This document shows, one piece after another, positions 6,033 to 13,793 of a stretch of 13,895 nucleotides of DNA. The stretch covers positions 1 to 13,895 of the forward strand of contig DAHWJX010000078.1 in NCBI GenBank assembly GCA_027343965.1. Direction: 5' to 3'. The stretch's first letter is position 1. Each line of letters begins with the position of its first letter. The position numbers and the translations under genes are program-made. Origin of the DNA: JAKACU01 sp021821185 (lineage in GTDB: Bacteria > Bacillota > Bacilli > Alicyclobacillales > SLC66). The notes below the pieces were generated by a model that did no database searches, was not told where the DNA came from, and worked only from the letters and a program-made list of their open reading frames with translations.

Positions 6033-6950
6033 TTAGTAGGTGATGCGTGGATCGATTAAGCCATACAACACATCGACGACGAGATTGAACAAGACGACGA
6101 AAACACCGGCAAATAACACCGTGCCCATAATAAGAGGAACGTCTGTATTTCCAATCGCCTGTACGGCCATTTGTCCAAGACCTGCATAGCCAAATACTTG
6201 TTCGATGACAACGACTCCGCCAAATAACGCGGCAATGTCGGTAGCTGCATAGGTCACGACGGGGATCATGGCATTTCGCATAGCGTGGTGAAAGATCACT
6301 CGTGTAGGCGATGCGCCTTTAGCGCGCGCTGTTCGTATAAAATCTTGATGCATAACATCTAGCATGGAGGATTTTAATAAACGTGAATAGTAGGCTGCAC
6401 CAGTAATACCGTACGCAAGCCCAGGCAAAATAATGTAGGCGATACCGCCAGTTCCACCGACTGGAAATAATCCGCCTTTAAAGGCTACCCAATACATTAA
6501 TTCCAGACCGACGAAAAACACAGGTAACGAAATACCGATAAGTGCAAGGATACTTAAAATGTGATCAGTTATTTTGCCTGATTTTAAGGCAGTGATAATA
6601 CCTATCGGAATACCAATCGCAAGTTCAAACAACCAAGCGGCTAAGGCCAGTTGTGCAGTAGCGCCAAGACGTTGACCGATCAGCACCGTTACGGGTAGAT
6701 CAAGGATATACGAATGGCCCAAGTTGCCTTGAAGAATATTGCCCAGGTAATGAAAGTACTGAATGATGAGCGGTTGATCTAAACCTAACTGCTGACGCAA
6801 AGCATCTACAGCCTGTACCGATGCTTTTACGCCAAGAATTGCCCGGGCAGGGTCGGAGGGTACCATATAGGCCAGTCCAAAAGTGATCAGCGATATTCCA
6901 AACAAAACGATCAGCGAACCGCCAACTCGTTTGATGATGTAGGTAAGCAC
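6033..6950 (-). CDS. oppB: Oligopeptide/dipeptide ABC transporter permease (OppB/DppB type)
   Basis: A 305-residue membrane protein of the binding-protein-dependent permease family, the first of the two permeases of a peptide-type importer. It starts with MLTYIIKRVGGSLIVLFGIS, the usual first helix of OppB/DppB, followed by the periplasmic segment VPSDPARAILG. The ATPase-contact loop (EAA-like) is DFIRTARAKGASPTRVIFHHA. Start is GTG with AGGAGG 7 bases upstream. It is the last gene of the operon, 62 bases after oppA, with a strong hairpin between them. In most opp/dpp operons oppB directly precedes oppC, so this order is uncommon. Substrate could be peptides or oligosaccharides. Confidence 0.9.
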   Translation of the reverse strand: MLTYIIKRVGGSLIVLFGISLITFGLAYMVPSDPARAILGVKASVQAVDALRQQLGLDQPLIIQYFHYLGNILQGNLGHSYILDLPVTVLIGQRLGATAQLALAAWLFELAIGIPIGIITALKSGKITDHILSILALIGISLPVFFVGLELMYWVAFKGGLFPVGGTGGIAYIILPGLAYGITGAAYYSRLLKSSMLDVMHQDFIRTARAKGASPTRVIFHHAMRNAMIPVVTYAATDIAALFGGVVVIEQVFGYAGLGQMAVQAIGNTDVPLIMGTVLFAGVFVVLFNLVVDVLYGLIDPRITY

Positions 6951-6970
6951 GGTACAGCCTCCTTAAATCA

Positions 6971-7003
6971 GCAGCATGGAAAAACGAAAGTTTTCCATGC
7001 TGC
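6971..7003 (-). promoter_or_regulatory. Intercistronic hairpin between oppA and oppB
   Basis: A perfect 13-bp inverted repeat, GCAGCATGGAAAA (6971-6983) with TTTTCCATGCTGC (6991-7003), with a 7-base loop. On the transcribed (minus) strand no T-run follows, only TGATTTAAGGAGG leading to the oppB start. It is more likely an RNA-stabilising or partial attenuation element that keeps oppA mRNA abundant than a full terminator. Confidence 0.7.
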
Positions 7004-7012
7004 GTGGATATC

Positions 7013-8671
7013 TTAGTGCTTAGTGACCCAAATGTATTGGAGTGGATCGACCAAGTTGGGGTTCAAATAGTAGTTTTTCACCCAAGGTTGTACAGCAGCC
7101 GTAAACACAGGGTATGCATAAGGAATCCAAACGGCATTCTTCATGATGATGTTTTGCGCTTGTTTGTACTTCGCAAAACGAGCCGGTGTGTTGGGCATAT
7201 TAGCTGCTTGGTTGAGCAACTTATCAACGACAGGGTTGTTGAAATTCGTTGAGTTATTGACAGGCGCCTGATTGGAGTTAAACAAGGTATTGAGGAAGTC
7301 GGATGGATCCGGATAGTCTTCCAACCAAGCAAGAACGAAGGTGGGTTGTTTGCCTGTCTCGTTGTTGGTTAAGAAGGGACCCCAACTCGCTTGATTAATT
7401 TTCAAAGTCACGCCGATTGCGCCGAAATCTTGTTGGACAGCTTGTGCGATACGAACATCATCGGGATTGGAGTTGTCGGTGTAGATGGTCGTCGTAAAGC
7501 CATGCGGATAACCGGCTTTTTTGAGTAATGCTTTGGCCAAGGTTGGGTTATAGTTGTACGAAGCATCAGCAGGCAATTTGGTTTCATAGCCTGACGGCAT
7601 GCTTGGCGGAATAACCTGGTTGGCTGCAATGGCACGACCGTCTAAGATGCGCAACAATTGATTTTTATTAACCGCATACTCAAGCGCACGGCGTACGGCG
7701 ACTTTTGCGGTTGGGCCATATTTGGTATTTAGACCAATATAATTGGTCGCGACTAAAACCTGCCTAAAGAGATCTTTGCTGTACTGAGGTGATGTGGTGA
7801 GCGGCAGATAATCTTGCGACGGAATACCGTTTCCGCCTTGATTCCATGCGATAAGTCCCGTTGAGCCTTGTTCAAAATGGAGTAAAACAGCTTGCGGCGA
7901 GTTGTTGTTCGTAAAAATAATTTTGTTGAGATAAGGAATACCTTTGACGAAGTAATGTGGGTTTTTGGTAAAGATCCACTGTTCGCCAGGTTTATAGCTT
8001 GTTAATTCGAAGGGGCCTGTGCCCATGGGATGATAGTCGATATACGCTTCGGGATGCGCTTTAACATACGATGGGTCTACCGCTGATGCAAAGGGCATAG
8101 CAAGAATGTAGAGAAATGTTGGGCTAGGCGTTTGCAGTGTAATCTGCAGTGTCTTTCCGCCATTAAGTGATTGCAGGCCGCTGATGGTTTTTGCATGACC
8201 ACTTGCAAATGCCGCGCTGCCGACGATTAATGGGTTGATGAATGCGCCAAAAGGAGATTGGTTAGATGAAACCAAGACACGCTCGAATTCGGTGATAAAG
8301 CTATTTGCAGTCACTTTATCGCCATTCCAGAACTTGGCGTTATGGAGATGAAAGGTGTAAACCTTACCATTCTTGCTAATGCTATAGCTAGATGCCAAAT
8401 CACCGATGATGTTGTTGGTGTTGCCTTTATAGGTGACTAATTGATCGTAGAGTTGCAGTACACCTTCATAGGAAGTCGTGTCATAGGCACGTACAGGGTC
8501 CAAGTGGGGGAAAGCGCCGCTCAAATCGAGCGATAGAGTCCCTCCATAAACCGGTGCCCCTTGTGATGAGCGATGTTGCGTGGCTGCTTGTACACCGATG
8601 GCTGAAAATGTAGTGGCCAACATGGTGGCCGATGCCGTGAGTGCAAGCAGTTTTGTTTTGGTGCGATTCAT
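7013..8671 (-). CDS. oppA: Extracellular solute-binding protein, family 5 (OppA/DppA type)
   Basis: A 552-residue substrate-binding protein that delivers peptides (or oligosaccharides or nickel in related subfamilies) to the importer. Family 5 features include YGGTLSLDLSGAFPHLDP near the start, YDQLVTY, the LRDGVKFHDG-like HLHNAKFWNGDKVTA, HPMGTGPFELTSY, and ALEYAVNKNQLL. The N-terminus has a classic signal peptide: basic MNRTKTK, hydrophobic core LLALTASATMLAT, and a likely cleavage after VQA (residue 29). There is no cysteine at all, so no lipobox. Most Gram-positive OppA proteins are lipoproteins, so this one may be secreted, wall-associated or held by an uncleaved helix. AAGGGGG precedes the ATG. 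It lies 47 bases after oppC. Confidence 0.9.
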   Translation of the reverse strand: MNRTKTKLLALTASATMLATTFSAIGVQAATQHRSSQGAPVYGGTLSLDLSGAFPHLDPVRAYDTTSYEGVLQLYDQLVTYKGNTNNIIGDLASSYSISKNGKVYTFHLHNAKFWNGDKVTANSFITEFERVLVSSNQSPFGAFINPLIVGSAAFASGHAKTISGLQSLNGGKTLQITLQTPSPTFLYILAMPFASAVDPSYVKAHPEAYIDYHPMGTGPFELTSYKPGEQWIFTKNPHYFVKGIPYLNKIIFTNNNSPQAVLLHFEQGSTGLIAWNQGGNGIPSQDYLPLTTSPQYSKDLFRQVLVATNYIGLNTKYGPTAKVAVRRALEYAVNKNQLLRILDGRAIAANQVIPPSMPSGYETKLPADASYNYNPTLAKALLKKAGYPHGFTTTIYTDNSNPDDVRIAQAVQQDFGAIGVTLKINQASWGPFLTNNETGKQPTFVLAWLEDYPDPSDFLNTLFNSNQAPVNNSTNFNNPVVDKLLNQAANMPNTPARFAKYKQAQNIIMKNAVWIPYAYPVFTAAVQPWVKNYYLNPNLVDPLQYIWVTKH

Positions 8672-8718
8672 CTGTATGTCCCCCTTTGGGATAGAAAGTT
8701 TTGCTTGTTAGCCTCTTG

Positions 8719-9636
8719 TTAACGGACTCGCCGCGGATTGAAAATCTCACGTAAGCCGTCGCCAAGAAGATTAAAGCCGAGAACGGATAAAAGCAGGGCC
8801 AATCCAGGGTAATATAAGAGCCACGGTGCGTATTGAAACACCTGCTGCCCTTCGGCGAGCATATTGCCCCAGCTCGCTTGCGGGGGTGCAACGCCAATAC
8901 CTAAGAAACTTAGTGTAGATTCAAGTAGCATGTTATTGCCGATGGCTAACGTCATGAGAACAATGACAGGACCCATAATATTGGGTAAAATATTGCGAAA
9001 AAGAATACGCCAATTTGCTGTGCCCAAGGCTCGCGCAGCCTGAATGTATTCAAATTCTTTGATGGCAAGCACCTGGCTGCGCACGACACGCGCTGTTACT
9101 GCCCAACCAAGAACGCCGATTGCGATGAAGACGTTAGTGACGGATTGACCTAAGACAGATACAAGAGCGACGACGAAGAGGATGAAGGGAAAAGCGAGCA
9201 TGACGTCGGTGACACGCATGATAATGCTGTCAACGATGTGGCCAAAGTACCCTGAGATAATGCCTAATGAAGTCCCGATGACTAAACTGATGATGCTTGA
9301 AAATACACCCACTTCAAGTGACACACGAGCACCGAATAGCACACGGCTAAACACATCGCGACCAAGATCATCAGTTCCCATGATGAAATGATGGTTTGGG
9401 GCTAAAGGAGCCCCGGTCATGGCAAGTCCATTTGGGAATTGATAGTTAGGATTATAGGGTGCAATTTGACCGGCAAAAATGGCGGCAATCATAAGGATTA
9501 AAACCATAATTCCACCAACGAAAACAAGTGGATAGGCTTTAAGCAATCGCAACCATTTTGCGTCCACACGCTGTGGCGCGGGATAAGCTAGTTTTTGCGT
9601 TAAGCCTTGAGGTGTTTTTGGCAATATTTGAGACAT
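8719..9636 (-). CDS. oppC: Oligopeptide/dipeptide ABC transporter permease (OppC/DppC type)
   Basis: The second permease, 305 residues. It has the longer cytoplasmic N-terminus typical of OppC (residues 1-35) before the first helix VFVGGIMVLILMIAAIFAG. HHFIMGTDDLGRDVFSRVLFG is the signature stretch of this subfamily, followed by ARVSLEVG. The EAA-like ATPase contact is EYIQAARALGTANWRILFRN. Four or five further helices follow, and the C-terminus is DGLREIFNPRRVR. AGAGGAAG lies about 6 bases before the ATG, and the gap from oppF is only 13 bases. Confidence 0.92.
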   Translation of the reverse strand: MSQILPKTPQGLTQKLAYPAPQRVDAKWLRLLKAYPLVFVGGIMVLILMIAAIFAGQIAPYNPNYQFPNGLAMTGAPLAPNHHFIMGTDDLGRDVFSRVLFGARVSLEVGVFSSIISLVIGTSLGIISGYFGHIVDSIIMRVTDVMLAFPFILFVVALVSVLGQSVTNVFIAIGVLGWAVTARVVRSQVLAIKEFEYIQAARALGTANWRILFRNILPNIMGPVIVLMTLAIGNNMLLESTLSFLGIGVAPPQASWGNMLAEGQQVFQYAPWLLYYPGLALLLSVLGFNLLGDGLREIFNPRRVR

Positions 9637-9649
9637 GATACGCTTCCTC

Positions 9650-10621
9650 TCAGGAATAGAGATGACACGATGTGAAGTGATTCGGCTTCACTTCGACGAA
9701 TTCAGGCGTCACTGTTTTGCAAATATCCATAACATGCTGACAACGAGTGTGGAAGGGACAGCCTTTTGGTGGATTGGCTGGACTTGGAAGATCACCTTGT
9801 AAGATGATCCGCTCTCGTTTAGCGGCAGGATCCGGAACAGGTACGGCTGATAGTAAAGCTTGTGTATAGGGATGCAAAGGTTCCTGGTAGAGTAAATCGG
9901 AGGTTGTCATCTCAACCATTTTTCCCAAATACATCACGCCGATCCGATCACTGATATGGCGCACAACGCTCAAATCATGGGCGATAAAAACGTATGTTAA
10001 ATGCAATTGCTTTTGCAGATCATCAAACAAATTCAAGACCTGCGATTGTACAGAAACGTCAAGTGCTGATACGGGTTCATCCGCAATGATCAGTCTTGGG
10101 TTAACGGCCAAAGCGCGCGCGATGCCTATGCGTTGTCGTTGTCCTCCGGAAAACTCGTGAGGGTAGCGATTCATACGGCTGGGTGATAAACCAACAATCT
10201 CAAGAAGTTCTGCAATTCGCTTTAGCCTCATCGCTACTGATGGATGGGTTTTATGCGTAATGAGTGGTTCTTCTAATGTTTGTCGGATGGTGAACCGCGG
10301 ATTGAGCGATGCATACGGATCTTGAAAAACGATCTGCATTTGCCCGCGCAGTTTTTTCATGTTGGTGTGACCCAGTTTGGTAATCTCTTGACCATCAAAG
10401 ATCACTGAACCGTCTGTTGGTTCAATCAAACGTAAGATAGCTCGTCCAGTTGTGGACTTACCACATCCACTCTCACCAACTAAGCCAAATGTTTCACCTT
10501 CGTTGACGGTGAAACTCACACCGTCAACGGCACGTACCTGACCTACCGTATGTTGAAAAATCCCGCTTTTTATTGGGAAGTGCTTTTTGAGATTGACTAC
10601 TTGCAATAAGGGTTCCGTCAA
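9650..10621 (-). CDS. oppF: Oligopeptide ABC transporter ATP-binding protein (OppF/DppF type)
   Basis: A 323-residue nucleotide-binding subunit. Walker A is GESGCGKST (49-57), the Q-loop is Q100, the ABC signature is FSGGQRQR (157-164), Walker B is LIIADE (177-182), and the switch histidine is H215. The C-terminal oligopeptide domain keeps four cysteines at C288, C294, C301 and C319. This pattern was seen to bind an iron-sulfur cluster in a mycobacterial OppD. The start codon is TTG (10621-10619) and overlaps the oppD stop as TTGA. A perfect AAGGAGG at 10631-10637 sits 9 bases upstream inside oppD, so translation is coupled. Confidence 0.93.
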   Translation of the reverse strand: MTEPLLQVVNLKKHFPIKSGIFQHTVGQVRAVDGVSFTVNEGETFGLVGESGCGKSTTGRAILRLIEPTDGSVIFDGQEITKLGHTNMKKLRGQMQIVFQDPYASLNPRFTIRQTLEEPLITHKTHPSVAMRLKRIAELLEIVGLSPSRMNRYPHEFSGGQRQRIGIARALAVNPRLIIADEPVSALDVSVQSQVLNLFDDLQKQLHLTYVFIAHDLSVVRHISDRIGVMYLGKMVEMTTSDLLYQEPLHPYTQALLSAVPVPDPAAKRERIILQGDLPSPANPPKGCPFHTRCQHVMDICKTVTPEFVEVKPNHFTSCHLYS

Positions 10622-11604
10622 TGTTCAATGCCTCCTTGTTCGACTAACCAGCACCGACTGCGATGGTTAGCAGACACGGACAGTAGACCAGGTTCTTGCT
10701 CAACGCACTTTTGTGTAGCGAATTCGCAACGGGCTGCAAATCTGCAACCAGCTGGCATTCGTTCAATACTTGGAACCGTTCCAGGGATCGAATATAGACG
10801 GGATTCGCGACGATCAAGTTTTGGCATAGATTTCAAGAGACCTATCGTATAAGGGTGCGTTGGATTTTTAAAGATATCCATAACCGATGCTTCTTCAACG
10901 ATTTTGCCTGCGTACATCACGATGACGCGATCACACATCTCGGCGACTACACCTAAGTCGTGTGTGATGAGCATGATAGCCATGTTACGCTCAGCTTTGA
11001 TGGTGCGCAACAAATCAAGAATTTGCGCTTGAATCGTAACATCAAGAGCTGTTGTGGGTTCATCAGCGATGAGAAGTTGCGGATTGCAAGCGATGGCGAT
11101 AGCAATCACCACCCTCTGTCTCATGCCTCCCGATAACCGATGCGGATATTCGTACAGAATTTTTTCCGGACGGGGAATCCCCACTAAGCGTAGCAACTCG
11201 AGCGCTTTAGCCATAGCTTCCCGTTTTGGAATGTTCGTATGAATCCGTAAGGATTCACTGACTTGGTGCCCAATTTTATGTACTGGGTTAAGTGATGTCA
11301 TGGGCTCCTGAAAAATCATGCCGATCTCATTGCCACGGATTTTGCGCATCTCCCGGTCGCTCAAGCCGACAAGCTCTTTACCATTGAACTGAATGGAACC
11401 ATGCGCGATAGTGCCGTTTGACGTAAGAAGTTGCATGACAGATAAAGAAGTGACACTTTTTCCGCAACCGGATTCACCAACGATGCCGACTGTTTCTCCG
11501 GATGCTATCGTGAATGAAACATCATCGATGGCGGGCATCGGGCCATTTTGGGACATAAAGCTAGTGCGCAACTGATTTATTTCAAGCAGTGATGTCAGGT
11601 ACAT
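10618..11604 (-). CDS. oppD: Oligopeptide ABC transporter ATP-binding protein (OppD/DppD type)
   Basis: The partner ATPase, 328 residues and first gene of the operon. Walker A is GESGCGKS (43-50), the Q-loop is Q99, the signature is LSGGMRQR (157-164), Walker B is LLIADE (177-182), and the switch histidine is H215. The C-terminal domain has C287, C293, C300 and C318, with the same spacing (5, 6 and 17 residues) as in OppF. The ATG at 11604 is only one base from AGGTG, so the exact start is not certain. LLEINQL at residue 6 begins the usual homology. A good promoter lies 66-95 bases upstream. Confidence 0.92.
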   Translation of the reverse strand: MYLTSLLEINQLRTSFMSQNGPMPAIDDVSFTIASGETVGIVGESGCGKSVTSLSVMQLLTSNGTIAHGSIQFNGKELVGLSDREMRKIRGNEIGMIFQEPMTSLNPVHKIGHQVSESLRIHTNIPKREAMAKALELLRLVGIPRPEKILYEYPHRLSGGMRQRVVIAIAIACNPQLLIADEPTTALDVTIQAQILDLLRTIKAERNMAIMLITHDLGVVAEMCDRVIVMYAGKIVEEASVMDIFKNPTHPYTIGLLKSMPKLDRRESRLYSIPGTVPSIERMPAGCRFAARCEFATQKCVEQEPGLLSVSANHRSRCWLVEQGGIEH

Positions 11605-11669
11605 TCACCTCGACGGAATGAAACATCCGAATTTAATGATAAAACTAATCAAGTGAAAGAATATTTAAC

Positions 11670-11699
11670 ATCATAGCATACAATCCGTGAAGGTTTCAA
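11670..11699 (-). promoter_or_regulatory. Promoter of the opp operon
   Basis: On the minus strand TTGAAA (11699-11694) and TATGAT (11675-11670) are 18 bases apart. TGC directly before TATGAT adds an extended -10 element. The 66-base leader to oppD shows no strong structure. Confidence 0.6.
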
Positions 11700-11745
11700 T
11701 GGTTCCCATAGTAGTGAGAATAGGCGACAAATAGGCTAAAGATAG

Positions 11746-11774
11746 TTGCCGAATAGAAGAGCAGGTGCTACACT
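11746..11774 (+). promoter_or_regulatory. Promoter of the M-box/magnesium transporter unit
   Basis: TTGCCG (11746-11751) and TACACT (11769-11774) are 17 bases apart, with TGC just before the -10. The predicted start lies about 20 bases before the M-box P1 stem, as expected for a riboswitch leader. Confidence 0.6.
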
Positions 11775-11802
11775 AAAGTAGTTAGTAGAATGAAAGTAAT
11801 AA

Positions 11803-11966
11803 GGTATCCTCGTTAGGCGAGGCGTCTATGTGAACACAGGCCACTGCCCGGAAACGTCGAAAGACGCCAATGGGTAGAACAAGTGTTGCCGGATTAAGGC
11901 TCTACTCAACGTGGCTGAGTGAATTGTCTCTACGTCATATAGTGCTGAAGCTACACTAGGGGGATC
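11803..11966 (+). ncRNA. M-box (ykoK leader) magnesium riboswitch aptamer
   Basis: This RNA senses Mg2+ by compact folding around several bound ions. The conserved M-box elements are present in order: CGTTAGGCGAGGC (11811-11823), CACAGGCCACTGCCCG (11835-11850), the near-invariant hairpin AACGTCGAAAGACGCCAA (11853-11870), then TGGGTAGAACAAGTGTTGCC, and GGATTAAGGC (11891-11900). The closing stem P1 can be drawn as ATCCTC (11806-11811) with GGGGAT (11960-11965). The G-tract of that P1 strand is complementary to the terminator's C-tract, which gives the usual switch: folded aptamer at high Mg2+ allows termination. The downstream gene is an Nramp-type transporter, a known M-box partner in some Firmicutes. 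Confidence 0.95.
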
Positions 11967-11998
11967 TGATCGCAACATTGGTTTATTATGCGATGATG

Positions 11999-12035
11999 GC
12001 CCCCTTTGGTATGTCACCAAAGGGGGCTTATTTAT
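11999..12035 (+). terminator. M-box expression-platform terminator
   Basis: A perfect 12-bp stem, GCCCCCTTTGGT (11999-12010) with ACCAAAGGGGGC (12016-12027), has a 5-base loop and is followed by TTATTTAT. The 5' arm can instead pair with AGGGGG (11958-11963), the 3' strand of P1, which provides the antiterminator. The U-tract is interrupted by A. Confidence 0.88.
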
Positions 12036-12065
12036 AGGTAATGTACAGCAGTGAATTATCCCTTT

Positions 12066-12163
12066 AAGGAGGTGGTTTTTGTGGACTCAGGTCCTAGTGC
12101 TATACGATGCACAATTTTGATGTCTCACAAGAATCACCACCTGAAGGGGGCTTTTTGCGATGA
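12066..12163 (+). promoter_or_regulatory. Second structured segment between M-box terminator and transporter, with short ORFs
   Basis: AGGTGGT (12070-12076) pairs with ACCACCT (12136-12142), and TTGTG (12079-12083) with CACAA (12126-12130), forming a long imperfect hairpin. AAGGAGG (12066-12072) with an 8-base gap to GTG 12081 would start a 39-codon frame ending at 12200, out of frame with the transporter. Another frame, ATG 12107 to TGA 12163, encodes MHNFDVSQESPPEGGFLR and overlaps the transporter start as ATGA, but has no clear ribosome site. AAGGGGGCTT at 12144-12153, the transporter's likely ribosome site, repeats exactly the terminator's 3' arm at 12020-12029. Whether any of these frames is translated is unknown. 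Confidence 0.4.
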
Positions 12164-13779
12164 GCAAAAATATGGTTGTACACCATACTGCTGTACTTGA
12201 TGTAGCGCATGTAGGCGATATCCATGGCGCATTTGGAAGTATTTCTATCGATGATACGGGGATGCGGACAACCTGGAAAGCCCGCCTTGTGACGTTATTG
12301 GCGATTATGGGGCCAGGTTTGATTGTGATGGTTGGCGATAACGACGCAGGTGGAGTCGCTACGTATGCACAGGCAGGACAGAATTTTGGGACAAGTTTGC
12401 TTTGGGTACTCTTGTTGTTAGTACCTGTGTTAATCGTGAATCAAGAAATGGTTGTACGACTGGGACTCGTGACAGGAGTAGGACATGCGCGACTGATTTT
12501 TGAACGTTTTGGAAAATTTTGGGGTATATTTTCTGTCGGAGATCTATTCTTACTTAATATATTAACGGTCATCACGGAATTTATAGGTATCGTGTTATCT
12601 ATGCAACATTTTGGCGTGTCACCCCTGATATCAGTTACACTCGCCGCATTTTTTTTGATCGCCATGACCGTTACAGGCAGTTTTCGTCGTTGGGAACGGT
12701 TAATGTACCTTATGGTGTTGATCAACCTGCTGGTTCTTCCCATGATGTTTTTAAGTCACCCCACGGTGATGCCCCTCGTTAAGAGTCTCGTGCCGGGAAT
12801 AAAAGGTGGACTCACGTCAAACGCATTGCTTTTAATTGTTGGCATGGTAGGCACAACAGTCGCGCCTTGGCAGTTGTTTTTTCAACAGTCTAATGTTATC
12901 GACAAAAGACTTACGCCTCGTTGGATGGCTTATGAACGCGCCGATACCATTATCGGGTCTTTTGTGGTTATCCTTGGTGCCGCGGCTATTATCATCTGTA
13001 CAGCGTTTGCGTTTCAGGGTACGCCATTGTTCGGTCAGTTTATGGACGCAGGTAGCGTCATTCGTGGCTTATCCGCACATGTTAGTAAACTATCCGGTGA
13101 TTTGTTTGCGATTATTTTGTTGAACTCATCACTCATTGGAGCTGCGGCCGTTACTTTATCGACGTCCTATGCTTTTGGTGATGTGTTTGGTGTTAAACAT
13201 TCACTGCATCGCAGTGTCAAGGACGGTAAGGGGTTTTATATTGCCTATACGGCTGTTATCGTAGTAGCAGCGCTTGTCGTGCTCATCCCACACGCGCCTT
13301 TGGGTTTGATCACTATGGCTGTCCAGGCGCTCGCTGGGATTCTTTTGCCTAGTGCCACGGTGTTTTTGCTTTTACTGTGCAATGATGTCGCTGTGCTTGG
13401 TCCATGGGTGAATAAAACGTGGGTTAATGTAGTGGCTTTTATTATCGTGTCCGTGCTCGTCATGCTTTCCTTAATCCTTGCGACAAGTACATTTTTTCCT
13501 ACGCTTTCTGTTTGGAGTTTGCTTGAAGGCTCTGCAGCTCTATTAACTGTAGGCCTCTTCGTGGCCGCTACTATTTTTTTAGCCACGCTAAAAACAAGAT
13601 CACCTCGTGAAGTGCCACTAGGGGATAAAGCGAGTTGGCGGATGCCAAGCTTACATTCGTTAGGGAAACCAAGGTGGTCCCTCGGACAAAAATGGGGCAT
13701 GCTGGCCTTGCGCGGATATCTTGTGATCGCCGTGGTTATGTTGTTAGTAAAAGTGATTCAACTCACTTTGCACGGTTGA
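12160..13779 (+). CDS. Nramp-related magnesium transporter (NRMT type)
   Basis: A 539-residue inner membrane transporter of the Nramp/SLC11 fold. The helix 1 motif of ordinary manganese/iron Nramps, DPGN, is here DAGG (D62-G65 in GDNDAGGVATY), and the helix 6 MPH motif is APW (A236-W238 in TTVAPWQLFF). Loss of the methionine and asparagine ligands is the mark of the Mg2+-transporting Nramp-related clade. The N-terminal extension AHVGDIHGAFGS (16-27) precedes helix 1, followed by about ten further helices. The ATG has AAGGGGG about 9 bases upstream. The M-box riboswitch ahead of it independently points to magnesium. It should be expressed when cytoplasmic Mg2+ is low. General databases may call it MntH, which would be misleading. 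Confidence 0.9.
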   Translation: MSKNMVVHHTAVLDVAHVGDIHGAFGSISIDDTGMRTTWKARLVTLLAIMGPGLIVMVGDNDAGGVATYAQAGQNFGTSLLWVLLLLVPVLIVNQEMVVRLGLVTGVGHARLIFERFGKFWGIFSVGDLFLLNILTVITEFIGIVLSMQHFGVSPLISVTLAAFFLIAMTVTGSFRRWERLMYLMVLINLLVLPMMFLSHPTVMPLVKSLVPGIKGGLTSNALLLIVGMVGTTVAPWQLFFQQSNVIDKRLTPRWMAYERADTIIGSFVVILGAAAIIICTAFAFQGTPLFGQFMDAGSVIRGLSAHVSKLSGDLFAIILLNSSLIGAAAVTLSTSYAFGDVFGVKHSLHRSVKDGKGFYIAYTAVIVVAALVVLIPHAPLGLITMAVQALAGILLPSATVFLLLLCNDVAVLGPWVNKTWVNVVAFIIVSVLVMLSLILATSTFFPTLSVWSLLEGSAALLTVGLFVAATIFLATLKTRSPREVPLGDKASWRMPSLHSLGKPRWSLGQKWGMLALRGYLVIAVVMLLVKVIQLTLHG

Positions 13780-13793
13780 GAGGAGACAGTTTC

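Noticed and set aside
8481..8897. 138-residue minus-strand open frame spanning oppC and oppA
   Set aside because: Overlaps the end of oppC and the start of oppA in a wrong frame. Both neighbours have clear homology and their own ribosome sites.
11826..12020. 64-residue minus-strand open frame
   Set aside because: Lies entirely over the M-box aptamer and terminator, whose RNA features explain the conservation.
13245..13700. 151-residue minus-strand open frame inside the transporter
   Set aside because: Low-complexity Thr/Ser/Ala composition typical of the antisense of a membrane protein gene, so a shadow.
12160..13779. Annotation of the transporter as a manganese Nramp (MntH)
   Set aside because: The DPGN and MPH metal-site motifs are replaced by DAGG and APW, and the upstream riboswitch is magnesium-specific.
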